DNA of 64,000 bases, from NCBI GenBank assembly GCA_000155715.1, contig DS990604.1:62823-126822 (forward strand), read 5' to 3'. Positions 1 to 8,833 of the stretch are shown here, in pieces. The first letter of the stretch is position 1, and each line of letters opens with the position of its first letter. This stretch comes from a gamma proteobacterium HTCC5015. GTDB taxonomy: Bacteria; Pseudomonadota; Gammaproteobacteria; HTCC5015. Below the pieces are notes generated by a model. The model was not told the DNA's origin, ran no database searches, and saw only the letters and a program-made list of their open reading frames with translations. The position numbers were made by a program, and so were the translations under genes.

Positions 1-807
<807 letters not shown>

Positions 808-847
808 TGCAGCACGGCGCTCTACAAGGCATAAAAACGCAGAGTGC

Positions 848-880
848 TTTGTGAACTCGATAAATGTTCGAGTTCACAAA
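848..880. repeat. Perfect 13-bp inverted repeat downstream of thiC
   Basis: TTTGTGAACTCGA (848-860) is repeated in inverted form at 868-880 with a 7-nt loop. It lies 41 bp after the thiC stop and about 95 bp before the next start. There is no GC-rich core and no T-tract, so it is not a typical intrinsic terminator. It could be an operator for the downstream lipoprotein gene or a weak transcription end. Confidence 0.6.
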
Positions 881-975
881 AATTATGGCAAGAATGGGAA
901 CCGCGCAGTCCGCATTCGGTCTGTCTTTCCTTATAATATGGCTTCACTTTGGATCTGGTGTTTTTTATAGGGTTT

Positions 976-1926
976 ATGCGATTTCTCGGTCTTTCTTTTT
1001 TTCTGGTGGTTTTTCTCAGTGCTTGTGGCGGTGAGGAGCCCCAGGCCGATGCGGCGGCGGAGTCCTCGCCTGCACCTGCGGCATCGAACCAACACGAGCG
1101 CGTGATTGCCGGCACCGAACCACTGCCAAGTGAGCTTCATCAAGCGGTGCGCGATTTGTTGGGCCCCATTTATCAAGGCATCGACAACGTGCGCTATGCC
1201 GCCTCGGCCACGGACTTAAACGGCGATGGCCACCCTGAAATTTTGGTCTATCCCATGGGGCCGATGGTGTGCGGCTCGGGAGGCTGCGATCTATTAGTTC
1301 TGGCCAAGCGAGAGGGGCGCTTTGCATTGCACTCTCGTACTTCGGTGGTTCAAACGCCGATTTTTTTGAGTGAAACCAAAAGCCACGGCTGGAACGATCT
1401 TGTTGTAACCGTAGGCGGAGGCGGTGTAGTGGGTGAGCCACTGCGACGACTCCGTGTTCAAGATGAACGCTATACGGCCAATGCCTCGTTGGCCGATGCC
1501 GCAAGTGCCGATCAGCGCGGCCCCTTATTGCTGGCGGCGGGCATTGACGTTGTGCAGGCGAGCCCTTTGTCAGCCAGTGAAGATGCTGGTTTGTCGCCGC
1601 TAGAACGCTATGCTGGCCGCTATCAAGGTGTGTTGCCCTGCGCCTCCTGCCCGGGCATCGAAACCGAACTGGTTCTACAGGCACAGGGGCGGTTTGAGTT
1701 ATTAGAAGTGTATCGAGAACAGGGCGACGAGCCGTTCATGACGCTCGGTCAGTGGCAATTGGCAGAGGGCGCTGAAAACGTATTTGTATTGACGCCAGAC
1801 GATCAAAGCGAGGCGCCTCGCTACTTTGAGCTCGACGATCAAGGCGCCACCGCACTGGACTCATCCGGCCAAGCCATCGAAAGCGATCAACCCCTACGTC
1901 TTGCGCGAGAGGGTGGTGACAACTAA
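976..1926 (+). CDS. Lipoprotein with C-terminal NlpE-like domain
   Basis: This is a predicted lipoprotein of 316 residues. The start at 976 gives a compact signal peptide ending in the lipobox LSAC (Cys17); the frame is open upstream to 949 but that would precede the signal. Residues about 77-90 contain an acidic DLNGDGHPE loop of the FG-GAP/calcium-loop type. From about residue 210 the sequence YAGRYQGVLPCASCPGIET resembles the N-terminal domain of NlpE, the copper-responsive envelope lipoprotein, including its CxxC pair. A role in envelope or metal sensing is inferred from that domain only. The gene appears monocistronic. Confidence 0.75.
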   Translation: MRFLGLSFFLVVFLSACGGEEPQADAAAESSPAPAASNQHERVIAGTEPLPSELHQAVRDLLGPIYQGIDNVRYAASATDLNGDGHPEILVYPMGPMVCGSGGCDLLVLAKREGRFALHSRTSVVQTPIFLSETKSHGWNDLVVTVGGGGVVGEPLRRLRVQDERYTANASLADAASADQRGPLLLAAGIDVVQASPLSASEDAGLSPLERYAGRYQGVLPCASCPGIETELVLQAQGRFELLEVYREQGDEPFMTLGQWQLAEGAENVFVLTPDDQSEAPRYFELDDQGATALDSSGQAIESDQPLRLAREGGDN

Positions 1927-1990
1927 CTGCCATTCCTTCGTAGGATATCTTCCAGCAGCAGACTCAACAAACCATGCTTTATCGCTCTCG

Positions 1991-2074
1991 CCATTCCCGC
2001 GAAGGCGGGAATCTAGTGTCTTTTTAGCCTTCTCGCAGTGAAAGTCGCTGGGCTCCCGCCTGCGCGGGAGCGAC
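1991..2074. repeat. REP-like paired palindrome, copy 1
   Basis: Two palindromic arms, TTCCCGC-n3-GGCGGGAA and CTCCCGC-n4-GCGGGAG, lie about 40 bp apart, and the arms are also inverted relative to each other. The same element recurs at 14.6, 14.8, 16.1 and 16.3 kb, with a lone left arm at 45.7 kb. It sits between the convergent ends of the lipoprotein gene and msrA. Confidence 0.85.
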
Positions 2075-2112
2075 GATGAAGAGACGGGGATGACTGGGTT
2101 GGCGTTGAACAC

Positions 2113-3072
2113 CTACTGGGCACTACTGCCATTTTTAAATTGCTTCAGCGTTTTGTAAAACGCTTCGGGGCTCATGTAGCCTTGATGGCCTGCCTGTTCC
2201 TTGCCGTCTTCTAAGAAATACAGCGTGGGTGTTGCCCAAGTGGGCGTCGCGAGCTTGAGTCCTTCGAGTTCATTGGCCTTGCGAAAACTCATGGGAATGC
2301 TGCCCTGGTAGTCGTTGGCCACATCTTGGCGAAATTGCTCACAGTAGGGGCAGTGTTCCGCCTCTAGCACGAGTATGTGTTGACCCTTCAGTAGCGCACT
2401 ATTGTCGACGCTGGGTTGCTGGCTTTTTTCAAAGGTCACGCCGGTTGAGTGGTCGGGGCAATAGCCGTTGGGGTTTTTCTTAATGTAATCCTGATGGTAG
2501 GTCTCGGCGGGATGAAACTGCTGTAGCGGTTTTATCGTGGTTTTAATCTCGCCGTATCCCGCCTTGCTCAGCAGTTCTTGAAACTGGCCCTTTAAACGTT
2601 GTGCCGCTTGGCCTTGTTCTTCGTTACTGTACAAAATCGTAGAGCGATACTGAGTGCCTATATCGTTGCCTTGGCGGTTTTTCTGGGTGGGGTCGTGGTG
2701 CTCGAAGAAGTGCTTCAACAAAGCGTCTGTGCTGAGCATTTGTGTGTTGTAAGTCACTTTAACCACTTCGGCAAAATTGTCGGGGTTCATACGGTGTTTG
2801 AACTGAGTGATGGTTTTGTATGTGGGTTCTAAGCCGCGACCATCGGCATAGCCCGACACGGCATCGACTACGCCGGGCAGTGCTTCATAGCCTTTTTCCG
2901 CACCCCAAAAACAACCGGAGCCCAATACAATACTTTGCGTATGCTGGCTGGCCTGTTTGGGGGTGTCTTGCACTTGGGCTTCGCGCGAAGTGTTGCTGGC
3001 GATCACCAAGCTGGTAGTGGCTAATAGCGCGGCGGCGGTGCCGATCAGTATATTGGAACGAGAGAGTGTCAC
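2113..3072 (-). CDS. msrA: Periplasmic peptide-methionine (S)-S-oxide reductase with thioredoxin-like C-terminal domain
   Basis: MsrA repairs oxidised methionine. The N-terminus has a hydrophobic export signal (about residues 1-25), so the protein is probably periplasmic. The MsrA domain (about residues 45-210) carries the catalytic GCFWG motif and the HHDPT, GTQYRS and HQDY blocks of the family. About 90 residues follow that family members usually lack. They contain CPYC (about residues 241-244) and a TPTLYFLEDG segment, as in thioredoxin folds. The fused domain could supply reducing equivalents to the MsrA active site. Monocistronic, convergent with the upstream lipoprotein gene. Confidence 0.92.
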   Translation of the reverse strand: MTLSRSNILIGTAAALLATTSLVIASNTSREAQVQDTPKQASQHTQSIVLGSGCFWGAEKGYEALPGVVDAVSGYADGRGLEPTYKTITQFKHRMNPDNFAEVVKVTYNTQMLSTDALLKHFFEHHDPTQKNRQGNDIGTQYRSTILYSNEEQGQAAQRLKGQFQELLSKAGYGEIKTTIKPLQQFHPAETYHQDYIKKNPNGYCPDHSTGVTFEKSQQPSVDNSALLKGQHILVLEAEHCPYCEQFRQDVANDYQGSIPMSFRKANELEGLKLATPTWATPTLYFLEDGKEQAGHQGYMSPEAFYKTLKQFKNGSSAQ

Positions 3073-3199
3073 GGGAGCCCCTTTTGCGTTTGAACTTACC
3101 TGTGTGAGTTAGCACAGCCTAGCAAGTTCCCGTCAGCCCCGCGTGAAGTCTTTGGTAGGAAACGCTGCGACGGCCTCAAGCCGTCGCAGCGCGGGGAGT

Positions 3200-4246
3200 T
3201 TAGTGGTAGCGGAAAGTGGCCACGACCGGATAGTGGTCGGACAGTTCGCTGTGCATGCCCGTGCTATTGATATTTTCCATGTAGTCCCAGTACCAGCTGT
3301 CGTCTGCTTTGAGACGAATGACTTGCATGTCGGCCGAGACAATAGGCAGTAAGTAGTCCGTGCGAGTGACGACATAGTCGAGTGTGTCGTTGTAGCTTTG
3401 GCTGTACTCGTAGTAGTAGGCGTTGGCTTGAGTCATCAAGTTGTCGAGCGCCGAGTAAGAGCCAATGGAGGGGTCGGGGAAGCTGATTTGGCTGTTGCTG
3501 CGTTGGAGCATGTCGGCCAGATGATCATTGCGGCTGTGCTCGACGTTGAAGTCCCCCGTGAGAATGACGGGGTCCGCCGCGCTGATCGCACGGTTATCGA
3601 TCCACTGACGCATCTCGTCGAGTTGGGCCATACGCGTTTGCTGAGACACGGCAAAGTCACCGGCGTCGGATTGCATATGGGTGCCGACAACGTGGTAGTC
3701 AAAGCCGCCTTTGTCGATGCGAACATAGGCAAAACCTTTGTTGGAGTAGTAGTCTCCCGTCCACATTTGGCTGTTTTGATAAATATGCTGGCGCTGCTCT
3801 TCAATGGGCCAGCGGCTCAATACCATGACGCCGCCGCGCACCACAGCGGGGCTGTTTGAGCAGTTGCCGCTAGTGCCGTCCCAGCCCGCGCCAGAGCAGT
3901 CCAAGCCAACTACGGGCGTGATGAAGGGGTAGATGTCATCGAGGCCTTCAAGCGCGTTGCGCGCGGCATCGGTCATCGCTTCTTGAATGACAAGTACATC
4001 GGGTTGAACCGCCATATTGCGGATGGCGTCAGGCAGGCGGGCGAGGCGCTGTGCGTCGTCCCAATCGCCGGCGACATCGGGCAGTTGCAGAATGTTGTAA
4101 GTCATCACGGTGAGATCAGAGCGGTACTGGGTGTCGGGGTTGTCGACCACAGGCGGCTCTGGCTCTGCGGGTTCACCGCCGCCGGCCAAGCTTTGAAGTG
4201 GGCTTAAAGCCATAAGCACAAGAATCGATTTGAGCAGGTGTTTCAT
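3200..4246 (-). CDS. Secreted sphingomyelinase-like endonuclease/exonuclease/phosphatase family protein
   Basis: This 348-residue exported enzyme belongs to the metal-dependent EEP (DNase I-like) fold. The best fit is the bacterial neutral sphingomyelinase / beta-haemolysin branch. Visible motifs are TYNILQLP, QEAM (metal-binding Glu), THMQ, TGDFNV, DTLDYV and a C-terminal SDHYPV with the catalytic His. A signal peptide covers roughly residues 1-22. AAAGG lies 9 bp before the start. The natural substrate cannot be told from sequence; sphingomyelin or another phosphodiester are both possible. It stands alone. Confidence 0.8.
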   Translation of the reverse strand: MKHLLKSILVLMALSPLQSLAGGGEPAEPEPPVVDNPDTQYRSDLTVMTYNILQLPDVAGDWDDAQRLARLPDAIRNMAVQPDVLVIQEAMTDAARNALEGLDDIYPFITPVVGLDCSGAGWDGTSGNCSNSPAVVRGGVMVLSRWPIEEQRQHIYQNSQMWTGDYYSNKGFAYVRIDKGGFDYHVVGTHMQSDAGDFAVSQQTRMAQLDEMRQWIDNRAISAADPVILTGDFNVEHSRNDHLADMLQRSNSQISFPDPSIGSYSALDNLMTQANAYYYEYSQSYNDTLDYVVTRTDYLLPIVSADMQVIRLKADDSWYWDYMENINSTGMHSELSDHYPVVATFRYH

Positions 4247-4435
4247 TCGATAGAACCTTTATTGATTTAGCAGATATTGATTGAGCAGAACTGCCATTAA
4301 AAGTGATAAAGACACACATTTGAATTTAAAATGTGATTATTTGTCACTAATTCTCAAGGTCGGTGTAGTCGGTGATGATGTAGGCCGCCAAGCGCGACAA
4401 TGGGGCGCAGTTGGCGAAGATGTGGCTATGAGGGC

Positions 4436-4459
4436 GGCGGATGCGCTGTGGCATCCGCC
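4436..4459 (-). terminator. Hairpin downstream of parA
   Basis: GGCGGATGC and GCATCCGCC form a perfect 9-bp stem with a 6-nt loop, 15 bp beyond the parA stop. No T-tract follows on the minus strand, so the terminator call is tentative. The rest of the 228-bp gap up to the sphingomyelinase-like gene is AT-rich and shows nothing else I can support. Confidence 0.45.
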
Positions 4460-4474
4460 TAGAGGTGGCGCTCG

Positions 4475-5251
4475 TTAAGCGGTTTGAAGCTCTTTGTAGA
4501 GTTCAACAAACTGTTGAGTGAGTTTGTGCTTGGGCGCTAGGTAAATCAGCGGCTTGGCCTCGTCGTGAGACTCGCGCATTTTCACCGAGCTGGAAAGCTT
4601 GGTTTCGAACACGGGCAGGCCTTCGTCGATTAAATCTTGAACGACTTTTTTGGGCAGCCTAGCCTGGGGGAGAAATTGATTGACCACGATGCCTTCTAGG
4701 CGCAGCGAGGCGTTGTGGTCTTGGCGCGTTTCTTCCACGTTGTCGAGCAAGTTGAAGAGCGCTCGACGCGAGAAATCGTCACAGTCAAAGGGGATGAGCA
4801 CGGAATCCGCGCCGATGAGCGCCGAGAGTGTAAAAAAGTTAAACGCGGGCGGTGTGTCGACATAGATTTCGTCGTAGCGCTCGCGCAGTTTGTTGAGGCC
4901 ATCGCGCAGTTTATAGATCTTGTGCTTGGCTTCCAATTTGACCTGTAGATCGTACAGCTCTTCATCGGCGGGTAGTACATCCAAGTTATCGTAGTCTGTT
5001 TTGTAGACGTATTCCTGCGGGTCTTTGTCCATCAGCTTAAATTTTAAGCTGTCGCTAAAAAAGCGAGCGATGGACTGATCGTGCTCCTGCCCGTCAAAAA
5101 AATCGCTCAACAGGTACTGGCTGGAATTGCACTGGGGGTCGAGGTCGACGACCAGCGTACGCTTGCCGCTGTGAGCGGCGACCGCGGCCAAATTAGCGGT
5201 AATACTGGATTTGCCAACGCCGCCTTTCTGGTTGAAAACCACGCGAATCAT
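4475..5251 (-). CDS. ParA/MinD-family ATPase
   Basis: A 258-residue cytoplasmic P-loop ATPase. The deviant Walker A motif KGGVGKSS is at residues 9-16, followed by the VVDLDPQ switch typical of ParA. No ParB or parS partner is nearby, so this is an orphan ParA that may position some other cargo rather than partition DNA. The gene starts 18 bp after the stop of a JAMM-peptidase gene on the same strand, so the two are probably co-transcribed. Its real cargo is unknown. Confidence 0.88.
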   Translation of the reverse strand: MIRVVFNQKGGVGKSSITANLAAVAAHSGKRTLVVDLDPQCNSSQYLLSDFFDGQEHDQSIARFFSDSLKFKLMDKDPQEYVYKTDYDNLDVLPADEELYDLQVKLEAKHKIYKLRDGLNKLRERYDEIYVDTPPAFNFFTLSALIGADSVLIPFDCDDFSRRALFNLLDNVEETRQDHNASLRLEGIVVNQFLPQARLPKKVVQDLIDEGLPVFETKLSSSVKMRESHDEAKPLIYLAPKHKLTQQFVELYKELQTA

Positions 5252-5269
5252 AATGTCCTTCCTATGCTG

Positions 5270-5683
5270 TCAAATGCTGAGTTCTACGGATTTAACCGCT
5301 CCCTCTTGGAGTTGGTAAGCGGCCAGTTCGAGCACGCCCTTCGTATTGAGCGAGATAATTAAATAGTAGGCATCGTTCACCGAGACCTCGCGCAAATCGC
5401 GCTCTGAAGGCACCGGCGGGCTGCTTGGGTGAGAGTGGTAAATGGCAAACAGCGACTCGTTCTTATCCTTGATGCTGCGCATTGCCGCGGCCTGCTGTTC
5501 GGGGTCCATCAAGAACGCTTCGGCTGGGTTGTCGGCAATGTTGTCGATCGGGTAACAAGTGCTGAGTTCACCGTCCTGCATACCGATAAGGCCACAGATT
5601 TCGGCGTCGGGAGAGCGCTGAGCCAAACTCATCAGGTGGACGGCGAGGGGGCGTTTGATTTTGATTTCAAGTGTGGAGGTCAC
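5270..5683 (-). CDS. JAMM/MPN-domain metallopeptidase (M67 family)
   Basis: A 137-residue protein with the complete JAMM zinc-protease signature: Glu in EICGLIG, then HSHPSSPPVPSERD (H-x-H-x10-D). Prokaryotic members remove C-terminal extensions from ubiquitin-like sulphur carriers or act as isopeptidases. I chose GTG at 5683 because AGGGTG lies 9 nt upstream; a GTG at 5695 is also in frame but has no correctly spaced ribosome site. A TATAAT at 5716-5721 (minus strand) is a candidate -10. It is co-directional with parA. A MoeB/ThiF E1-like gene lies 1.6 kb away on the other strand, but no ubiquitin-like partner is visible. Confidence 0.88.
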   Translation of the reverse strand: MTSTLEIKIKRPLAVHLMSLAQRSPDAEICGLIGMQDGELSTCYPIDNIADNPAEAFLMDPEQQAAAMRSIKDKNESLFAIYHSHPSSPPVPSERDLREVSVNDAYYLIISLNTKGVLELAAYQLQEGAVKSVELSI

Positions 5684-5871
5684 GAAGACAATCACCCTAG
5701 ATAAAACAGGGGCGCATTATACCCGAAGCCCATAGCTGAGGCATTACACAGACCTCCTATTTTGCCCGTAAATGGCAGCAGAAATGGGGATGATGGCGCC
5801 ATCTTGGGCCGTGTTTGGCTCGATTTGGCATCAAATTGGTTTACACTGCTGGCCCTGCATTGGGGGGAACT

Positions 5872-7293
5872 ATGCAACATCGTCAAGAGGCGCTAACCAG
5901 CCGCCGTGAGTTTTTGCGCGCCGCAGTACTGGCTACACTGGGAGCCAGTCTGTTCGGTGTGATTGCTTGGATTGCCAACTGGGGGCACCCTTGGCAGGAC
6001 ATTGTGATTGCCGTTCTGGGCCAGATGGGGTTGTGCTTTGCCATGACCTTTACCTCGGCCACCATGATGCAAGTGGCCTTTAAATTACCGAAGCACCCCT
6101 TCTTCAAATTTCTCGCCGCCTCGGCGGGCGTGGGTTTGTTTAGCCTGTTTCTTATGACGTTTGTACATTGGGTGATTGGGACGCCAGAAGTGCTAAAAAC
6201 CGTAGCGGGTGCCACAGCGGTCAGCATTTTTTACTACATTTTGTTTCCTCTGGCGCTATTGCGCGAATATCAGCGCGAGCAATATCGCGCTTACCGCAAT
6301 GATCCCCAGTGGGCGCGGCAGTGGGGCATTCGCTGGTTTGCCGTACCCTACGGGCCGCTGAACTTCTTGCGAGTGACTTGGCACAATATTTTTCCGCCTT
6401 CAAAGCGCCATAGCACCTTGAGTGCGTTTGCGCCTCGCCATTTTGAAATCCAAGGAAAGTCAGGAAAGCCACAGGACAGCGCGGAAGCCCCAATAAAGAT
6501 AGCGTTCTTGGGCGACTTGATGCCCATGTGGGAGAAGTCCCTCGAATTTGATGAAAACCTAGTGGCCAAGGTGGCCGAGGCCGATTACCTCGTCGCGAAT
6601 TTTGAAGGCAGCTTGGGCGATGGCCCCAAAGCCTTTTTACAGCAGCGGCACGACGAGCGGATTCTCGATGCGCTAGAAACCTTAAAGCCCGCCGGCAATA
6701 TTTATTTGTCGGTGGCAAACAACCACGCCGCCGATTTTGATTTTGATCAGTACCAATTGACGAACCAGCGACTGGCCGAGCGCGGCTTTAATGTATTTGG
6801 CAGTAAGCAGCAGCCCGCGATTACCATCGACGATCGCATTCACTTGATCGGCGTCACGGAGTGGACGAATCAGCAGCACGGTTATCTACCGTTTCTTGAA
6901 CACGCTGATAGCTATAAAAAGGCAGGGGTGTTTAACGTGCTCTACCCACACTGGGGCTACGAGCTGGAGTGCTACCCAAGACCCGACTGGATTCAGCGCG
7001 CTGAGCAGATGCTCAACGACTACGACGCCATTGTGGGGCACCACAGCCATATTCCCGCCCCCGTCACCATTGGGTCGGATGAGGCAGGCGAGGCCAAACT
7101 GCTGGCGTACTCGCTCGGCGATGCGACGACGGGCATGACGATTAAACGCTATCAGCACGGGGTGCTACTGATGCTCGAATTTGTGGGAACAAGCCTGCAG
7201 CGTGGCGAGTGGCAGTTCCTACACAATCGCGTTGATAGCACCGTTTCAACGGTGTCATTGGCCGAGCGCTGCCCTTTATTTCCCTCTGTTTAG
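5872..7293 (+). CDS. CapA-family metallophosphatase-like protein with N-terminal membrane domain
   Basis: This 473-residue protein begins with three or four hydrophobic segments (about residues 15-125), followed by a CapA-type (poly-gamma-glutamate synthesis) calcineurin-like domain. Motifs in that domain are FLGDLMP, ANFEGS, SVANNHAAD, a YPHWGYELE block and GHHSHIPAP. CapA proteins of capsule producers normally lack such a multi-span N-terminus, so the membrane part is an unusual fusion. The ATG at 5872 has GGGGGGAA 6 nt upstream. Earlier in-frame TTG codons are less convincing. No capBC genes are nearby, so the substrate is unknown. Confidence 0.8.
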   Translation: MQHRQEALTSRREFLRAAVLATLGASLFGVIAWIANWGHPWQDIVIAVLGQMGLCFAMTFTSATMMQVAFKLPKHPFFKFLAASAGVGLFSLFLMTFVHWVIGTPEVLKTVAGATAVSIFYYILFPLALLREYQREQYRAYRNDPQWARQWGIRWFAVPYGPLNFLRVTWHNIFPPSKRHSTLSAFAPRHFEIQGKSGKPQDSAEAPIKIAFLGDLMPMWEKSLEFDENLVAKVAEADYLVANFEGSLGDGPKAFLQQRHDERILDALETLKPAGNIYLSVANNHAADFDFDQYQLTNQRLAERGFNVFGSKQQPAITIDDRIHLIGVTEWTNQQHGYLPFLEHADSYKKAGVFNVLYPHWGYELECYPRPDWIQRAEQMLNDYDAIVGHHSHIPAPVTIGSDEAGEAKLLAYSLGDATTGMTIKRYQHGVLLMLEFVGTSLQRGEWQFLHNRVDSTVSTVSLAERCPLFPSV

Positions 7294-7334
7294 TGAATGC
7301 TAGTCGCTTGTCTTTGCTGAGTTAAAATAGCCCT

Positions 7335-8072
7335 ATGAACGATAAGCAAAAACTCCGTTATAGCCGCCACCTGCTGTTGCCAGAACTGGGCGTGCAAGGG
7401 CAGGAAATCCTGCTCGACTCTCGAGCCTTGATTATTGGTGCGGGTGGCTTGGGGTCGCCCGCGGCGCTCTATTTGGCGGCCGCGGGTGTGGGGCAGCTGG
7501 ATTTAGCGGATGGCGATGCCGTGGAGCTGAGCAATTTACAGCGTCAGATTGCCCACGGCACTCAGGATGTTGGCGCGCCCAAAGTGGCGTCGTTGCAGCA
7601 CGCCATTGAGGCAATAAACCCCGATGTGGATGTCACGAGTCTCGCCACTTACTTGGATAGCGAGGCTTTGAGCGAGGCGGTGGCCAAGGCGGATGTGGTG
7701 TTGGATTGCACGGATAACTTTCCCACGCGCTTCGCGATTAACCGAGCCTGTGTCGATCGCGCAGTGCCGTTGATATCGGCGGCTGCGGTGCGAGGCCAAG
7801 GGCAGATTGCCGTTTTCGCGCCTCGCGGCCCCTGCTACCGCTGCCTCTATTCTGATGAGTCGGCGACGGAAGACACCTGTGCCGAGCGCGGCGTTCTCGG
7901 GCCGATGTTGGGGGTGCTGGGCAGCTGGCAGGCGCTGGAGGCAATCAAGGTGCTGGCGGATATGGGGCAGAGCTTGGCGGGCCGCGTCGTGCTGTTTGAT
8001 GCCCTTGCCGGCGAGTGGCGGCACATGAACTTACCCAAAGATCCAAAGTGCCCTGTTTGCGCTAAGTATTGA
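7335..8072 (+). CDS. moeB: Molybdopterin-synthase adenylyltransferase, MoeB/ThiF family
   Basis: An E1-like enzyme that adenylates the C-terminus of a ubiquitin-like sulphur carrier (MoaD or ThiS). At 245 residues it matches MoeB. Visible features are the nucleotide-binding GAGGLGSP (about residues 36-43), the DCTDNFPTR segment, the DTCAERGVLGP region with the conserved Cys, and the zinc ligands CYRC and CPVC. In many gammaproteobacteria moeB follows prmC directly. Here prmC is on the opposite strand and a toxin-antitoxin module lies between them, which suggests rearrangement. Confidence 0.93.
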   Translation: MNDKQKLRYSRHLLLPELGVQGQEILLDSRALIIGAGGLGSPAALYLAAAGVGQLDLADGDAVELSNLQRQIAHGTQDVGAPKVASLQHAIEAINPDVDVTSLATYLDSEALSEAVAKADVVLDCTDNFPTRFAINRACVDRAVPLISAAAVRGQGQIAVFAPRGPCYRCLYSDESATEDTCAERGVLGPMLGVLGSWQALEAIKVLADMGQSLAGRVVLFDALAGEWRHMNLPKDPKCPVCAKY

Positions 8073-8133
8073 TGCCATACCCAGCGAAACAATGCCGCTA
8101 CTGGCATTTACTCATCGTGGGGAATTTGGGAAT

Positions 8134-8207
8134 ATAACGCCCGCCATCATCGGTGACAAAACCGCAGCGAGGCGGAGGGTTTGGCATCCGGTGCATGGCT
8201 TGGTTAT
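8134..8207 (-). repeat. attC-like imperfect inverted repeat at the end of the toxin gene
   Basis: On the minus strand the toxin's TAA stop lies inside ATAACCAAGCCATGCACCGG. Seventy bases on, ATAACGCCCGCCATCATCGG appears in inverted orientation, so the two ends share ATAAC, GCCAT and CGG in register. A stop codon inside the first arm, short length and imperfect ends are typical of integron gene-cassette attC sites. The terminal GTTAT departs from the canonical GTTRRRY core, and no integrase or further cassettes are visible, so the call stays tentative. Confidence 0.35.
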
Positions 8208-8503
8208 GTTTCGTTTGCTGGTAATTCGAGCTGCCTCTCACTTCGCCAGACTCGTATGAGCACAACCTCTTTAGCCTGCCTGAGATAGACAACTCGAAAC
8301 GGCGCGTGAATCAATTCGCGAATATGATCCAGGTTGAATTCAGGAACTACTCGGCCAGCATCAGGGTGGAGTTGAAGCATTTCGCTATGCTCCAGGATAG
8401 CAGCCACGAAATCATCACCGATATGCGGCACATCCTGCTCTTTGTAATACTCCTGAATAGCCTGTAAGTCCTCAAGAGCGGACTGTGCGATGCGTAATTC
8501 CAT
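8204..8503 (-). CDS. RelE/ParE-superfamily toxin
   Basis: A 99-residue basic toxin of the ParE/RelE superfamily. ParE-type members poison DNA gyrase and RelE-type members cut mRNA on the ribosome; sequence alone does not decide. Family features are the N-terminal SALEDLQAIQEYY helix, DAGRVVPEF, and the C-terminal FRVVYLRQAKEVVLIRVWRSER strand block (read as FRVVYL...RVWRSER). The ATG immediately follows the antitoxin stop with zero gap, giving translational coupling. The stop codon lies within an attC-like arm. Confidence 0.9.
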   Translation of the reverse strand: MELRIAQSALEDLQAIQEYYKEQDVPHIGDDFVAAILEHSEMLQLHPDAGRVVPEFNLDHIRELIHAPFRVVYLRQAKEVVLIRVWRSERQLELPANET

Positions 8504-8773
8504 TTACTTGATGCCCAACGTTTTCTTGGCGTCCTCCAACGATACGGTGTTGCCCTCGCGAACATCCATAAGCCCCTGCGCCACCGCCTTTACAAACCGC
8601 AATTCCTCTGCGGTTCTCTCATAATCCTCAAGCCCCTGCACAACAGCTATGCCGCGGCCACGGCTGGTAAGCAGGATTGGGCGATGCGTGTCCTGCGCTC
8701 GACCAACCACCTTTCCGGGATTGATTTTAAGGTCTGATAGAGGAATGACATCCTCGGAAAATTTCACTTGCAT
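8504..8773 (-). CDS. Phd/YefM-family antitoxin
   Basis: An 89-residue antitoxin that neutralises the downstream ParE/RelE-like toxin and normally represses its own promoter. The N-terminal part (IPLSDLKINPGKVVGRA, then RPILLTSRGRGIAVV) matches the Phd/YefM DNA-binding fold. The C-terminal tail is the expected toxin-binding segment. A TAGGT ribosome site lies 7 nt upstream of the ATG. The promoter overlaps a 16-bp palindrome, fitting autoregulation. Confidence 0.9.
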   Translation of the reverse strand: MQVKFSEDVIPLSDLKINPGKVVGRAQDTHRPILLTSRGRGIAVVQGLEDYERTAEELRFVKAVAQGLMDVREGNTVSLEDAKKTLGIK

Positions 8774-8797
8774 AGTGATTACCTAGCCAACGATTAA

Positions 8798-8833
8798 GTG
8801 CTATTAATAGCACCAGTTAACAGGTGCGGTCAA
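8798..8833 (-). promoter_or_regulatory. Toxin-antitoxin promoter with overlapping palindromic operator
   Basis: On the minus strand TTGACC (8828-8833) and TATTAA (8804-8809) form a sigma-70-like promoter with an 18-bp spacer. The perfect 16-bp palindrome GTGCTATTAATAGCAC (8798-8813) covers the -10, and a second dyad GCACC-n8-GGTGC (8810-8827) fills the spacer. This is the arrangement expected for antitoxin-mediated autorepression. Confidence 0.7.
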
